Positions 38,475 to 47,620 of a stretch of DNA of 64,000 nucleotides are shown here, in pieces; position 1 is the stretch's first letter; each line of letters starts with the position of its first letter. A program made the position numbers and the translations under genes. The notes beneath the pieces are model-generated. The model did no database searches and had not been told where the DNA came from. It saw nothing but the letters and a program-made list of their open reading frames with translations. The stretch lies in contig NZ_CP089414.1 of NCBI RefSeq assembly GCF_022394535.1, positions 3,348,001 through 3,412,000 of the forward strand, read 5' to 3'. The DNA is from Dyella terrae. GTDB lineage: Bacteria; Pseudomonadota; Gammaproteobacteria; Xanthomonadales; Rhodanobacteraceae.

Positions 38475-39401
38475 CTAGGGATGCTGGCCAGCAAGCCAAT
38501 CGCTTGCGGTCTTCCGCACTTCGGCCAGTGCGGCAGGATCGGCAGCCCATTGATGGGTCATGCCGGCAGGTCGTACAAGCTGTAGTTGTTGCGAGTGTTC
38601 GCCATAGAACGGCTTGAGGCGATCCACCAGTTGGTTTGCCGCGCTCGAATCGATAACCGAGTCATCGGTTCCCTGCAGAAAAAGCAGTGCCGGTCGATGT
38701 GCGGCTATCTCCGCCACATGGTCAACGGCGTCCGTTTCGTGCGCCAGCTCCCGCGTTGCGGGCGACCACGCATAGGTCTTGCCGGTCGCCTTCTCATAGG
38801 CTTGTATCGATGCGCTCAAACCGGTCGATGCATTGATGAATACCGCTGCGTCGATAGCGACTTTGCTTTGCGAAAGCGCGTCGAGCGCCGCCGCGCCACC
38901 AGCAGAGAAACCGACCAATGCGACCGAAGATCCTCGCTTCATGCACCCGTTCTTCTGCAGCGCGGCCACCACGCGCGGCAGCTCCTCTGCGGCACCGACC
39001 ACCACGGGCTTAAAGACCAGCAAGCCCACATCTTCCGCCTGGCGTCGCCCGACTTCCTTCATGCCACCGTCGGGTGCACGCGCGCCAAACAACGGCAGCC
39101 CCAGATAGACCTTCACCGCGTCCACGTCATCGAGCGGCAGGGCGTCCATCATCGCCCGCTCGCTCGCAGGCGGACCGAAACCATGCCAGAGGATGATCGG
39201 CGGCTTTCTGATATGCGCAGGTATGCGGAGTATCGCGGGCACGCCGGCTAGCGTCGTTTCCTGCACCAGCGGGCCATCGTTATTCGTTGGAAGGGAACAA
39301 AGTGGCCGCGGTTCAGCGGCGGATACTTCAGCGAGTACGGCTGGGCTGACACACGCCAGCAACAACGCGACGGCCCTCGCTCCCATCGTCCACGGCTGCA
39401 T
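38475..39401 (-). CDS. Exported alpha/beta hydrolase
   Basis: A 308-aa protein with a signal peptide (ending AVLAE) and an alpha/beta-hydrolase fold: oxyanion-side ILWHGFGPPASERAM, nucleophile elbow ALVGFSAGGAAALDA (GxSxG), acid in FLQGTDDSVID and a C-terminal His in GMTHQW. The substrate is not evident; dienelactone hydrolase or esterase activity would fit. It ends 27 nt from the convergent propeller gene. Upstream lies a truncated copy of a GNAT 3' end. Confidence 0.82.
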   Translation of the reverse strand: MQPWTMGARAVALLLACVSPAVLAEVSAAEPRPLCSLPTNNDGPLVQETTLAGVPAILRIPAHIRKPPIILWHGFGPPASERAMMDALPLDDVDAVKVYLGLPLFGARAPDGGMKEVGRRQAEDVGLLVFKPVVVGAAEELPRVVAALQKNGCMKRGSSVALVGFSAGGAAALDALSQSKVAIDAAVFINASTGLSASIQAYEKATGKTYAWSPATRELAHETDAVDHVAEIAAHRPALLFLQGTDDSVIDSSAANQLVDRLKPFYGEHSQQLQLVRPAGMTHQWAADPAALAEVRKTASDWLAGQHP

Positions 39402-39413
39402 GGCGTTGACTTG

Positions 39414-39494
39414 TCCCAAACATGATGTGCCGCGAGACTACAGCGGTTGGCGATACACGATAAACCCCGACTTCTGGGCTACGTTGTCGTGGAG
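39414..39494 (-). pseudogene. Truncated copy of a GNAT gene 3' end (direct repeat, copy 1)
   Basis: These 81 bp match 42098-42178 at 74 of 81 positions in the same orientation. On the minus strand the frame encodes VAQKSGFIVYRQPL and a stop at 39438-39440, identical to the C-terminus of the intact GNAT at 42122. Homology stops abruptly at 39494. It marks one border of the segment carrying the phospholipase gene. Confidence 0.85.
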
Positions 39495-39559
39495 TCCACC
39501 AGAGCGGACCGTGCATCGACGGATGAACGAACTGTCCGCCACCACTAATGCGAGTACCT

Positions 39560-41666
39560 TCAAGCCGCAGGATCGCTAATGCTCGACCGCCCCGTTTCCA
39601 CCCGTCCCGCGAACCTCTGCTCAGATCCTGGCGCCCTGGCGGTTAGGTCGTACCAATACTTGGAGTCTTCCAGCAACCAAGATAGGCGAGTTTTGCCTCC
39701 CGCCGCCAGACGTACCGGACTGCTCTGGTTGCGGTATGCGTTATGGACGATCTCTGTCGTGATTTCATCGGCACCCGCGTTGCTTATATCCAGCACGATG
39801 CTGCCCGCCTTGGCATCGTGGGAGAGTGCCATCTGCACGCCAGGACGATTGATGTCGCCCTTGAACGCGCGGAAGAAGCCGTTTGGCGCGTGTACTTCGA
39901 TGTCGTACTGACCGTTGTCTGCAACCACCGGCCGCCACGCATCGTCATCCAGGTGTTCACCCGCTTCTACGGTATAGCGTCGCGGCAGGCGATCGAGGTG
40001 GAGCCTGTCGTAAACGTGGAACACCGCACCTTGCTTGCCCGTATTGTTGAACTCCAGATGCAATGCACCGTTGACCGGCGACGCACTGACTTCAAGCTCG
40101 TACGGCAGCGCTCGGGAGTAGCGTACGCCCGTCTCTTGCCATAACGGTTCCGGTTGCGCGGGTGGTGTCGCTTTCGGCAGTTCACGCGCCCGCTGTTCGA
40201 TCGTCGCGTAATCGCTCATGTCAGGAAGCTGTGGCCACGACGCATGATTCGGGCTGGCGAAATCCAACGCTGACGTCAGGTCGCCGCTGACCGCGCGATG
40301 CCAAGGGCTGATGGCCTTGATATCAATGCCGAAGCGCGTTTCCAGGAACATGCCAACCGAGGTGTGATCGAAGACCTGCGAGTTCACCCATCCGCCCCGG
40401 CTCCATGGCGATATGACGTACATGGGCACGCGCGGCCCCATGCCCCACGGTCGCACATCGCTGGTATCGCGATCATTGGGAAGCAGGAGTTTCGCTCGAT
40501 CAGCCATGAAGTACATGCCTGAGGCATTCATGGTCGTCTTTCCCGCGGGGGGAACCATCGCTAGCGATGGATGGCACCGCCGGTGAAGGCATGTGGTCGA
40601 AGAATCCGTCGTTCTCATCAAACGTGAGGAAAAAGACCGTCTTGCTCCATGTCTCTGGATTGGCGGTAAGCGCATCGAGGATCTGTTCGACGAAATTGCC
40701 TCCTTGCGCCGCGCTGGAGGGAGCACCTGGGTGCTCTGACTTGAGAGCCGGTGGAAGTATCCAGCTCACCGCCGGCAGGCGATTAGACATCACGTCCTGC
40801 CGGAGGTTTTCGATGGTATGAAGGGACATTCCCTTCTCATAGATTGGAGAGCCTTTCTGCGCTTCGCGAAAACCACGCGAAGCAAGGCACCCGTGCATCA
40901 ATCCCTGCCAGTTATCGTTGGGATCCTGATAGATCTTCCAGCTCACACCCTCCGCTTCCAGCAACTCCGGAATCGTATCCCAGTCAAAGACGCTTCCGTT
41001 GTATGCGTATCCTGGATCGGGCATATGCCCACTAATACAAGTTCGCAGATTCACCGGCTCTGACGACCGTTCGTCGCAATTGACTCCTTGATCGCGCAAC
41101 CCTGGATCAGAGTTGGTGCCTGTCCAGAACATGATGCGATTGGGTCCTGTCGATGCATGCAACGAACAATGGTAGGCATCGCACACGGTGAATGCATCCG
41201 CCAACGCGTATTGGAACGGCGCCTCCTCGCGGGTGTAGTAGCCCATGGACGCATCGGTCTTGAACTTAGGCCATTCGCTTACGCGACCCTGTCCCCAGGC
41301 GGCCTGCGCATCGGAAAACGTGTGGGGCATGGACGCGATCAGGGCCGCATTCATGGTCTTTCCATCGAGGTGGAACGGGAGCACTTCACGCTGCCCATTC
41401 CATTGATGCCACACGGGCTTGCCGGCTGCTGTCGGAATGGGAAAGCGGTCTTTCAGCCCACGGACACCGCGAAGCGTTCCGAAGTAGTGGTCGAACGATC
41501 GGTTCTCTTGCATGAGGATGACGACGTGTTGGACGTCGTCGATCGTTCCTGTCGCCACGCTTGCGTTGATGGCAAGCGCATGCCGGATACTAGACGGCAT
41601 CAGCATCATTCCTGCGCCGACCGCCGTTGCGCCACCCACCGCTTTCAAGAAGTCACGCCGTTTCAT
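39560..41666 (-). pseudogene. Tat-exported phospholipase C, frameshifted
   Basis: Phosphocholine-specific-type phospholipase C (PlcH/PlcN, phosphoesterase family). The ATG at 41666 opens a twin-arginine signal (KRRDFLKAVGGATAVGAG); then come HVVILMQENRSFDHYFGTLR, the active-site start of the family, TGPNRIMFWTGT and FDENDGFFDHMPSP. The C-terminal part has two DUF756-like beta domains (SASPVNGALHLEFNNTG; MALSHDAKAGSIVLDISNAG). The two halves are in different frames; removing one G from the run at 40547-40552 gives SDGSPAGKTTMNASGMYF and a 701-aa protein, normal length. The gene is bracketed by direct repeats. Confidence 0.88.
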
Positions 41667-42121
41667 GTCTTCGCCTGCTGCCGCGAGCCACCACCAAGAC
41701 ACTGCATGATCATGCGACTTCATAACGGTCACATTTCAGCAGCGGGCTTTTTTGCGAAAGCAGAGACGTATGAGCGACGAAAACCGGAAATAGATACGTC
41801 TAGATGGCCATTTTTTTACTTCTGACGCCACGCATACAGCTCCACGCAAGCTTTATGCTTACGCGAAGATTAAGTTTGATCATGGGTGTTGCATGGCCGG
41901 TATTTACAGACATTACAGACGCATGACGTGTCGCGCTCTGTATGAGTATCTTGCTTTCACGACGATGTCTGCACTCAAGAATCCGGTCTGGACGAGTGTC
42001 TCTACGAATGAAGGCTCATCAAGCGCCATCTGAATTCTCGGCTTGTGGAAACCTGCGGTAGCACCACGCATCTTCCAGGCCTACCCGAGGCAACTTTTCC
42101 CAAACGTAATCTGCCGCGAAT
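41667..42121. other. 455-bp gap, visibly less GC-rich, between phospholipase and GNAT genes
   Basis: This stretch should hold the phospholipase promoter. It is AT-richer than its surroundings and contains a short tandem TTACAGAC-A-TTACAGAC near 41904-41921 and repeat copy 2 at its right end. A 52-codon minus-strand frame (41913-42071) starts with ATG after GGAAG but has no recognisable motif, so I do not call it a gene. Confidence 0.5.
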
Positions 42122-42178
42122 CTACAGCGGTTGGCGATACACGATAAACCCCGACTTCTGGGCTACTTTGTCGTAGAG
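42098..42178. repeat. 81-bp direct repeat, copy 2 (source copy)
   Basis: It comprises the last 18 codons of the intact GNAT gene and 24 bp beyond its stop. It matches 39414-39494 at 91 percent, with a perfect 43-bp core. The two copies are 2.7 kb apart and enclose the phospholipase gene. Confidence 0.88.
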
Positions 42179-42583
42179 CTGCATCGCCGTTGCATTGGTT
42201 TCATGCGTTTGCCAGTACACACGCGATGCGCCGGATTCGCGTGCCCGCGCGTAGACCGCTTCGATCAATGCGCGACCCACGCCCAGACCGCGGGCTTCAG
42301 GCACAGTGAAAAGGTCTTGTAGGTAGCAACTGTCCGCGGGATTCGTCGTGCTTCGATGGAACAGGTAGTGTGCGAGGCCGAGTAGCTGCCCATCTCGTTC
42401 GGCCACCAGTGCATGCATGGCTTCACCGGGATCAAGGAAGCGCAGCCACGTGGTGCACGTGACGGCCTCCGGCAAAGCGGTGTCACCGCTACGGCCATAG
42501 AAGGCGTTATAGCCATCCCACAATGGCCTCCAGGCGGAGAAATCCTGCTCGGTCACAAAGCGGATGGCCAGGGGCGTGTTCAG
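42122..42583 (-). CDS. GNAT-family N-acetyltransferase
   Basis: A 153-aa acetyltransferase with DFSAWRPLWDGYNAFYG near the N-terminus, LQDLFTVPEARGLGVGRALI (acetyl-CoA loop, motif A) and a C-terminal VYWQTHETNATAMQLYDKVA, typical of a small-molecule or protein GNAT. No ATG or GTG fits the conserved start; CTG at 42583 forms a CTGA overlap with the stop of the permease gene, in line with ATGA overlaps in the rest of the operon. An in-frame TTG 36 nt further upstream is the alternative. Confidence 0.85.
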   Translation of the reverse strand: MNTPLAIRFVTEQDFSAWRPLWDGYNAFYGRSGDTALPEAVTCTTWLRFLDPGEAMHALVAERDGQLLGLAHYLFHRSTTNPADSCYLQDLFTVPEARGLGVGRALIEAVYARARESGASRVYWQTHETNATAMQLYDKVAQKSGFIVYRQPL

Positions 42584-43738
42584 CGCTGCACCATGCGGGC
42601 GAACCAACGCCAGCCGCGCACGCGTTCGGCCACGAGCTTGGCACTGGTGAGCATAGGCACGGCAAGTAAAGCGCCGGGAATGCCCCATAGCCATCCCCAG
42701 ACAAGTAGCCACAACAGGATCGCGATGGGACTGAGCCGCATGCGATGTCCCTGGATAAACGGTGTGACAAGGTTGCCTTCGAAGGCGGTGATCCCAGCGA
42801 AAGTAAGTGCCGGCAGCAAGGCGGCACCCGCTTGGTTGAAGTTGAGTAGCCCCACCACTGCGAGCACAGCGGTGGTGCTGATCGCCCCGACGTACGGAAT
42901 GAAGTTGGCGAGCATGGCCACGGTGCCCCACAGCAGCGGATCGGGCATGTGGTACAGCCACAACATGCCAGCAGTTACCGCACCGAGGGCCACGTTGATC
43001 AGCGTGGCGGTGAGAATGTAGCGCGAGACTTCGTACTGGATGCCGCGCACCACCGATACAGCGTGCCGCTTGTAGCCGAAGCTGGGTGAAGCCTCGACCA
43101 GTCGCCGCAACATCAGGTCGCCGTAGACGAGGAAGAAGAACACCAGCAGCACCACCGTGAGTACGCCTGCCAGCACTTTAGGCGTGGTGGCCACCACGTC
43201 CCAGATGGTGATGGAGAGCGGCGATTGCGCCGTGCCCTGCACGCGTGTAGGGCCGGTAAGCCCCTGCGTGGCTCGATTGGCGGCCTCCAGTGGCTGCAGC
43301 GCGCTGTGCAACTTCGGCATGAAGCTGCGAATGGCCGTTGGCGCCTCATGCACCCAACCCAAGGCGGGCTGCGTGAGCATGCCCACGCCCGCGCCGATGG
43401 CCGCGATCAGGCCCACCATCAGCACGCTTGCGCCGAGCCAGCGTGGAATGCCGAGATGCGCGCAGCGCGCGACGACGGGATTCAGCGCAAGGCCAATGAA
43501 TGAGGCCAGCACCAGGGGGGATCAGCAACTGGCTGGTGATCGTCACCGTGTACAGCAACGCCAGGGCCAGAAAGATATTGAGCACGATGCGGATGCCCCG
43601 CAGGTGTCGGCGCGCGCTCTGTGTCCGCTGCACGCGCAGCAGGTTCAGCCGCGGCTCGCGCGGGGGCACCATGGCTTGCACGGGCAAATCCCGCTGCGCC
43701 GCGTCGCCTTCGGCGACCGGCGGCATTGGCGTGTTCAT
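42580..43738 (-). pseudogene. AI-2E family (PerM-like) permease, frameshifted
   Basis: Multi-helix inner-membrane protein of the AI-2 exporter/PerM family, expected length 385 aa. The N-terminal part (MNTPMPPVAEGDAAQRDL to VTITSQLLIP) and the rest (LASFIGLALNPVVARCA ...) are in different frames; removing one G from the run at 43515-43520 gives LLIPLVLASFIGLALNPV. Later segments VVLLVFFFLVYGDLMLRRL and ANFIPYVGAISTTAVLAV are typical. Start and stop overlap the neighbours by 4 nt each, so it sits inside a tightly coupled operon. Function is unsettled in the family (solute export or Na+/H+ antiport). Confidence 0.85.
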
Positions 43739-44025
43739 GTGGGCTCGCCGGTGTCCTGCATGAACTCGGCCACCATGCGCATGGCCTGTCCGGCGACCTC
43801 GGCGGCGGTGCCGCTCAATAGCGCGCCCAAACCCGGCACACGCAGTGGATGCACGTTGAGCTGGCCGAGCACGAAGCCCGCGCCCGCCGCCACGCTCACG
43901 GTGGCGAGGGGATAGCGCTGACCGCGCGACAGCAGCGCCTGCGCCGGCTTGGCCAGTTCCTCGCGAGCTTCCTGCACGCGGCCTTGCGCATGGCGTACGG
44001 CGTGCAATTGCTTGATGAGGCTCAT
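43735..44025 (-). CDS. Small membrane protein, YqjK-like position
   Basis: A 96-aa protein with a basic, helical N-terminus (LIKQLHAVRHAQGRVQEAR), one hydrophobic stretch (residues 40-55, LATVSVAAGAGFVLGQL) and a second weak one. It overlaps by 4 nt both the YqjE-like gene before it and the permease gene after it. In E. coli the yqjD-yqjE-yqjK order places a small protein here; sequence similarity to YqjK is too weak to assert. Confidence 0.75.
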   Translation of the reverse strand: MSLIKQLHAVRHAQGRVQEAREELAKPAQALLSRGQRYPLATVSVAAGAGFVLGQLNVHPLRVPGLGALLSGTAAEVAGQAMRMVAEFMQDTGEPT

Positions 44026-44486
44026 GGCTGGTCCTTCGGGCGGGACTCGCCCTGCGGATCGGGACGACGCAGGGTCTGCTGCATCATCGCATTCCATTCG
44101 CCTCGCGTCGCTGGCAAGGTCATCCAGTGCATGCAGCGGCGGAACAACAGCAACGCACCGCCGAGGAAAGCCAGTTCCACCACCGCCAACGATGCCAGCG
44201 CCCAGGTCCAGGAACCAAACCATTGCGCCAGCAACCAGCCAATCAGACCCAACAGGGTCAAACCCAGGCCCACGCCCGCCACGGTGGCGACCAGCCCCGC
44301 AACGAGCAGCCAATGGACAGCGCTGCGCGCCAGCCCCAGTTCGGCTGACAACAGTTTGAGCTGAGCCCCGAACAGCTTCTGGAAAGCACGACCGAGGCGG
44401 CCGATGTCGTCCAGCAGACCGGGGGGCGCAGGGGGTGGCGTCTCGTCAGGCGAGGCGGGCGCGTCATCGCGTCCGGTCTGGTCCAT
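44022..44486 (-). CDS. YqjE-like phage-holin superfamily membrane protein
   Basis: A 154-aa protein with a Pro-rich acidic N-terminus, an amphipathic GLLDDIGRLGRAFQKLFGAQ, and two membrane segments (about 58-82 and 90-112). It matches the layout of Actinobacteria/Proteobacteria 'holin superfamily III' YqjE proteins, which are membrane proteins of stationary phase rather than phage holins. It follows the DUF883 gene by 27 nt. Confidence 0.82.
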   Translation of the reverse strand: MDQTGRDDAPASPDETPPPAPPGLLDDIGRLGRAFQKLFGAQLKLLSAELGLARSAVHWLLVAGLVATVAGVGLGLTLLGLIGWLLAQWFGSWTWALASLAVVELAFLGGALLLFRRCMHWMTLPATRGEWNAMMQQTLRRPDPQGESRPKDQP

Positions 44487-44513
44487 CCGCTGTCCTCGGC
44501 TTGGCTAGGGCTA

Positions 44514-44879
44514 TCAGCGGCGAAGTATGCGGCCAAGCAGCCAGCCGGCGCCAAGGGCGATAGCTACGGACTGCACGGGCTTCTCACGCACGTAGTCGCG
44601 CGCGACCTCCAGCCATTCGTCGGCGCGATCGACGGCACCGTCGTATGCGTCGCGACCACGCTGGCGATATTCGTCGGCCTTCTCGGACGCACGCGAGGCG
44701 GCGTCAGCGGCCTTGTCCGTCGCGCGGTGCAGGCCTTCCTCGACATGGTCGGCCGCGCGTTCAACTGCCTCCTTGGTGTTCGTCACGGCATGGGTAGTGG
44801 CCTGCTTGATGCGCTCGGCACGTTCCTCGATGCGATCGGCGGGCGTGCCATCTTCGTGCGCCTGGACTTGCTTGTTCAT
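44514..44879 (-). CDS. DUF883 (ElaB/YqjD-like) membrane-anchored protein
   Basis: A 121-aa protein, almost entirely charged heptad-like helix (RIEERAERIKQATTHAVTNT; AADAASRASEKADEYRQRGR) ending in a C-terminal anchor (SVAIALGAGWLLGRILRR). ElaB/YqjD proteins are tail-anchored inner-membrane proteins that bind ribosomes in stationary phase. The ATG at 44879 has GGAG 8 nt upstream and is preferred over an ATG 8 codons earlier. First gene of the yqjDE-like operon. Confidence 0.9.
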   Translation of the reverse strand: MNKQVQAHEDGTPADRIEERAERIKQATTHAVTNTKEAVERAADHVEEGLHRATDKAADAASRASEKADEYRQRGRDAYDGAVDRADEWLEVARDYVREKPVQSVAIALGAGWLLGRILRR

Positions 44880-44964
44880 GACGTTCTCCGTTGAAGCGGA
44901 CATTCACTGTAGCCAAAGTAGTCAGCCGAGCGCATCGGGCAATGCCGCTCTGTTGCGCCAGCGC

Positions 44965-45120
44965 TCAGCTTGCGCGACGAAAGAACGCAATGATGGCCAG
45001 GATCAGGAAGACGACGAAAAGGATTTTCGCAATGCTCGCGGCCGCGCCGGCAATACCGGTGAAACCAAACAGGGCAGCAATGATGGCGATGACCAGAAAT
45101 ACCAGGGCGTAGTGGAGCAT
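44965..45120 (-). CDS. DUF1328 small membrane protein (YtjA-like)
   Basis: A 51-aa protein beginning [20 protein letters not shown] and ending [12 protein letters not shown] with two membrane helices around a Gly/Ala-rich turn ([15 protein letters not shown]). This is the complete DUF1328/YtjA signature, often linked to osmotic or general stress genes. It lies 85 nt before the DUF883 start in the same direction. Confidence 0.92.
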   Translation of the reverse strand: MLHYALVFLVIAIIAALFGFTGIAGAAASIAKILFVVFLILAIIAFFRRAS

Positions 45121-45249
45121 GATGCGATCCTCTCAGCGGACATGACATCGTCCGACCATCATTCATCCACAGCGCATGCCTCGCGAGCGTGAAAATGACC
45201 TGAGTCCGGGCTGGCCTTTGGTCACTGTTCACGCTCGCGCCAGCGCCGT

Positions 45250-45870
45250 TCAGGCCGCCGCCGGATTTATCGCATAGGTCCCCATGATCTCTGCTTCGGC
45301 CAATACATGACCGTCCATCGCCGCGCGCAATTCGTTTACGGTGAAACCATCGGCAAGTCGGAGACTGTCCACATCCAGCGCGTAAATGCGGAAGTGGTAG
45401 TGATGAATGATGGAGTCGTTCCACGGCGGGCACGGGCCATCGTAGCCAAGATATTCACCACCCATGTCGGCGTCGCCCGCGAACCAGCCGGTGTAGTCGT
45501 TCTTGCCTTGCACGCTGCCGGGCGGCCCATACGGCGCGCGCTTACCGCGCGGCACGATACCGTCGCTACACGCGCCTTCGGCCAGCTCGCCGCACTCCAC
45601 CGGGATGTTGGCCATCAGCCAATGGACGAACTCCACGCGCGGCAGATCGGCCGGCACGGTGCGACCTTCCTTGTTCACGTCGTCGGGCTTACTGGGCACA
45701 TCGAAATCGAGGCAGATAAGCACGAACGAACGCGTGGCGTGCGGCGCATCCTTCCACGCGAGGTGCGGGCTGAGATTGTCCGACAGAGCAAACGGTTCGC
45801 CGCGCTTGCCGAAGGCGAGTCGCGCTGGCATCGGCTGCCCATGTTCGAAACTATCGCTACGCAGTTGCAA
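45250..45870 (-). CDS. YbhB/YbcL-family PEBP-like protein
   Basis: A 206-aa cytoplasmic protein of the phosphatidylethanolamine-binding (Raf kinase inhibitor-like) family. It contains the ligand-pocket segments SPHLAWKDAPHATRSFVL, VEFVHWLMANIP and the GPCPPWND/HHYHFRIYALD block. It has no signal peptide. The bacterial role is poorly defined. It is 55 nt downstream of the sorbosone dehydrogenase gene. Confidence 0.9.
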   Translation of the reverse strand: MQLRSDSFEHGQPMPARLAFGKRGEPFALSDNLSPHLAWKDAPHATRSFVLICLDFDVPSKPDDVNKEGRTVPADLPRVEFVHWLMANIPVECGELAEGACSDGIVPRGKRAPYGPPGSVQGKNDYTGWFAGDADMGGEYLGYDGPCPPWNDSIIHHYHFRIYALDVDSLRLADGFTVNELRAAMDGHVLAEAEIMGTYAINPAAA

Positions 45871-45925
45871 GGTCGTTCTCCTGGATAAATGTCGATGAAT
45901 TCAGCGGCAGCATGGTGCCGCCGCG

Positions 45926-47020
45926 TCAGGGCTTTTCGTAGGTGACGCGATACACCGCACCGGCGAGATCGTCGCTTACCAGCAGACTGCCATCGGGCAA
46001 CGGCTGCACGTCGGCCGGACGGCCCCACGCTTGTTCGTTCTGCTGGAAGCCGTCCAACAGTGGTTCGTAGGCGGTGACCTTGTCGCCGTTGAGGTGCACG
46101 GTCATCACGCGATAACCGGATTTCTTGGTGCGATTCCACGAGCCGTGCTCGGCGACGATGATCGCGCCCTTGTAGCTGGCCGGAAACTGCGAACCTTCGT
46201 AGAAGCGCATACCGAGCGAGGCGACGTGCGCGCCCAGCTTGTAGACAGGCGGGGTGTAGTCCTTGCAGTTCTTGCCCTGACCAAACTCCGGGTCGAGCGT
46301 GTCGCCCTGGTGGCAATACGGAAAGCCGAAGTGTTCCCCGGTATGCGACAGGCGGTTCAGCTCATCGCTGGGCATGTCGTCGCCCATGAGATCGCGACCG
46401 TTGTCGGTGAACCACAATTGCTTCGTCTTGGGTTGCCAGTCGAAGCCAACGGTATTGCGGATGCCATAGGCGACGTCTTCCAGCCCGCTGCCATCGGCGT
46501 TCATGCGCGTGATCTTGGCGTAGTCCTTACCCTTGTCGCAGACGTTGCATGGCGCGCCAATGGGCACGTAGAGCTTGCCGTCGGGGCCGAAGGCAATGAA
46601 CTTCCAGCCATGATGAGTTTCGGTGGGAAACTTGTCGTAGACCACTTCCGGCTTTGGCGGATTGTCGAGATGGTTCTCGATGTCGCGCAACACCAGGATC
46701 TTGCTCACTGCCGAGATGTACAGATCGCCGTTCTTGAATGCCACGCCCACGGGCAGCTGCAGGCCGCTGGCGATCACCCGCACCTTGTCGGCGTGACCGT
46801 CGCCCTTACTGTCAGTGAGCGCATAAACCTTGCCGGCGCTGTTGGAGCCGACGAATACCGTGCCCTTGGCACCTAGCGTGATCTCACGCGCATTGGGTAC
46901 CTGGTCGGAATACACCGCGACATGGAAACCCGGTGGCAACGTGAGCTTGTCCAGTTGCGGTGAGGCCAGCGCCGCCTGAGCGATGAACAATCCAAACAAA
47001 CTAAGCATCAACTTACGCAT
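45926..47020 (-). CDS. Periplasmic sorbosone/glucose dehydrogenase-like PQQ propeller
   Basis: A 364-aa exported protein (signal ending AALAS) of the L-sorbosone dehydrogenase / soluble glucose dehydrogenase beta-propeller family. Diagnostic blocks are LPPGFHVAVYSDQVPNAREI, LYVPIGAPCNVCDKG, RNTVGFDWQPKTKQLWFTDN and VAEHGSWNRTKKSGYRV. Family members oxidise aldoses or related compounds with PQQ; whether this protein binds PQQ is not shown by sequence alone. ATG 47020 has GGAG 8 nt upstream. Confidence 0.88.
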   Translation of the reverse strand: MRKLMLSLFGLFIAQAALASPQLDKLTLPPGFHVAVYSDQVPNAREITLGAKGTVFVGSNSAGKVYALTDSKGDGHADKVRVIASGLQLPVGVAFKNGDLYISAVSKILVLRDIENHLDNPPKPEVVYDKFPTETHHGWKFIAFGPDGKLYVPIGAPCNVCDKGKDYAKITRMNADGSGLEDVAYGIRNTVGFDWQPKTKQLWFTDNGRDLMGDDMPSDELNRLSHTGEHFGFPYCHQGDTLDPEFGQGKNCKDYTPPVYKLGAHVASLGMRFYEGSQFPASYKGAIIVAEHGSWNRTKKSGYRVMTVHLNGDKVTAYEPLLDGFQQNEQAWGRPADVQPLPDGSLLVSDDLAGAVYRVTYEKP

Positions 47021-47081
47021 GGAAGGCACTCCATGGAGGGAGTTCTGAAGCGTAGCGCCATGGCGGCTACGGCGAAACGTT

Positions 47082-47486
47082 CTAGGGCAGATCCGGCAAC
47101 GTGTAATGCAAATCGTACGAATGCACACCGTTGGCGATATTGACCGAAAGCGTGCCCGCGATACCGGCCAGTTCCCCGGCACCCGAGTCTGGCACGATGG
47201 CAATGGTCAACGCGGGCGTGCCCCGGTGCATGGGGCCGCAATGTTGCAGCGCGAAACTGCCCTGACGTCCGTGCACGCTGGCATTGACCCGCTCCATCGC
47301 CACGTAACCCGCCGAACCGTCGACAGCCGTACCCACGGCAAGCATCTGTCCTTTGCCGTGTCCCTGCATATCGCCCTGGAACTGCTTGTCGATGGCCATG
47401 CGGCCCACGCTGGGATCACCCACGCCCTCCTGTGTTGGCTGCGGCGTGATCTTCACGTCGAAGGTGCCTTTGGCGTGCATGGGCAT
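47082..47486 (-). CDS. DUF3224 domain protein
   Basis: A 134-aa single-domain cytoplasmic protein starting MPMHAKGTFDVKITPQP with the family block GRMAIDKQFQGDMQGHGKGQ and the ending VHSYDLHYTLPD. DUF3224 proteins form an allene-oxide-cyclase-like barrel of unknown function. It precedes the sorbosone dehydrogenase gene by 61 nt in the same direction. Confidence 0.88.
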   Translation of the reverse strand: MPMHAKGTFDVKITPQPTQEGVGDPSVGRMAIDKQFQGDMQGHGKGQMLAVGTAVDGSAGYVAMERVNASVHGRQGSFALQHCGPMHRGTPALTIAIVPDSGAGELAGIAGTLSVNIANGVHSYDLHYTLPDLP

Positions 47487-47620
47487 GTCCCTTTTCCTTC
47501 GGGCAAGGTTAAGCGGTGGGCCGGATGATGCGATACCGGCATGACAGCCGGCGCGTCCCGATACACGATGGGCGCGTGTCGGTGAAAGCGTGGTGCATTC
47601 CCGGCGGGAACGTCTGTTGT

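Noticed and set aside
41913..42071. 52-codon minus-strand frame with ATG and GGAAG
   Set aside because: No domain, low-complexity-free but unrecognisable, and located in an AT-richer promoter region; noted in the gap entry but not called.
44022..44486. Phage holin, as sign of a prophage
   Set aside because: YqjE-like 'holin superfamily' proteins are chromosomal; no phage structural, lysis or integrase gene is present.
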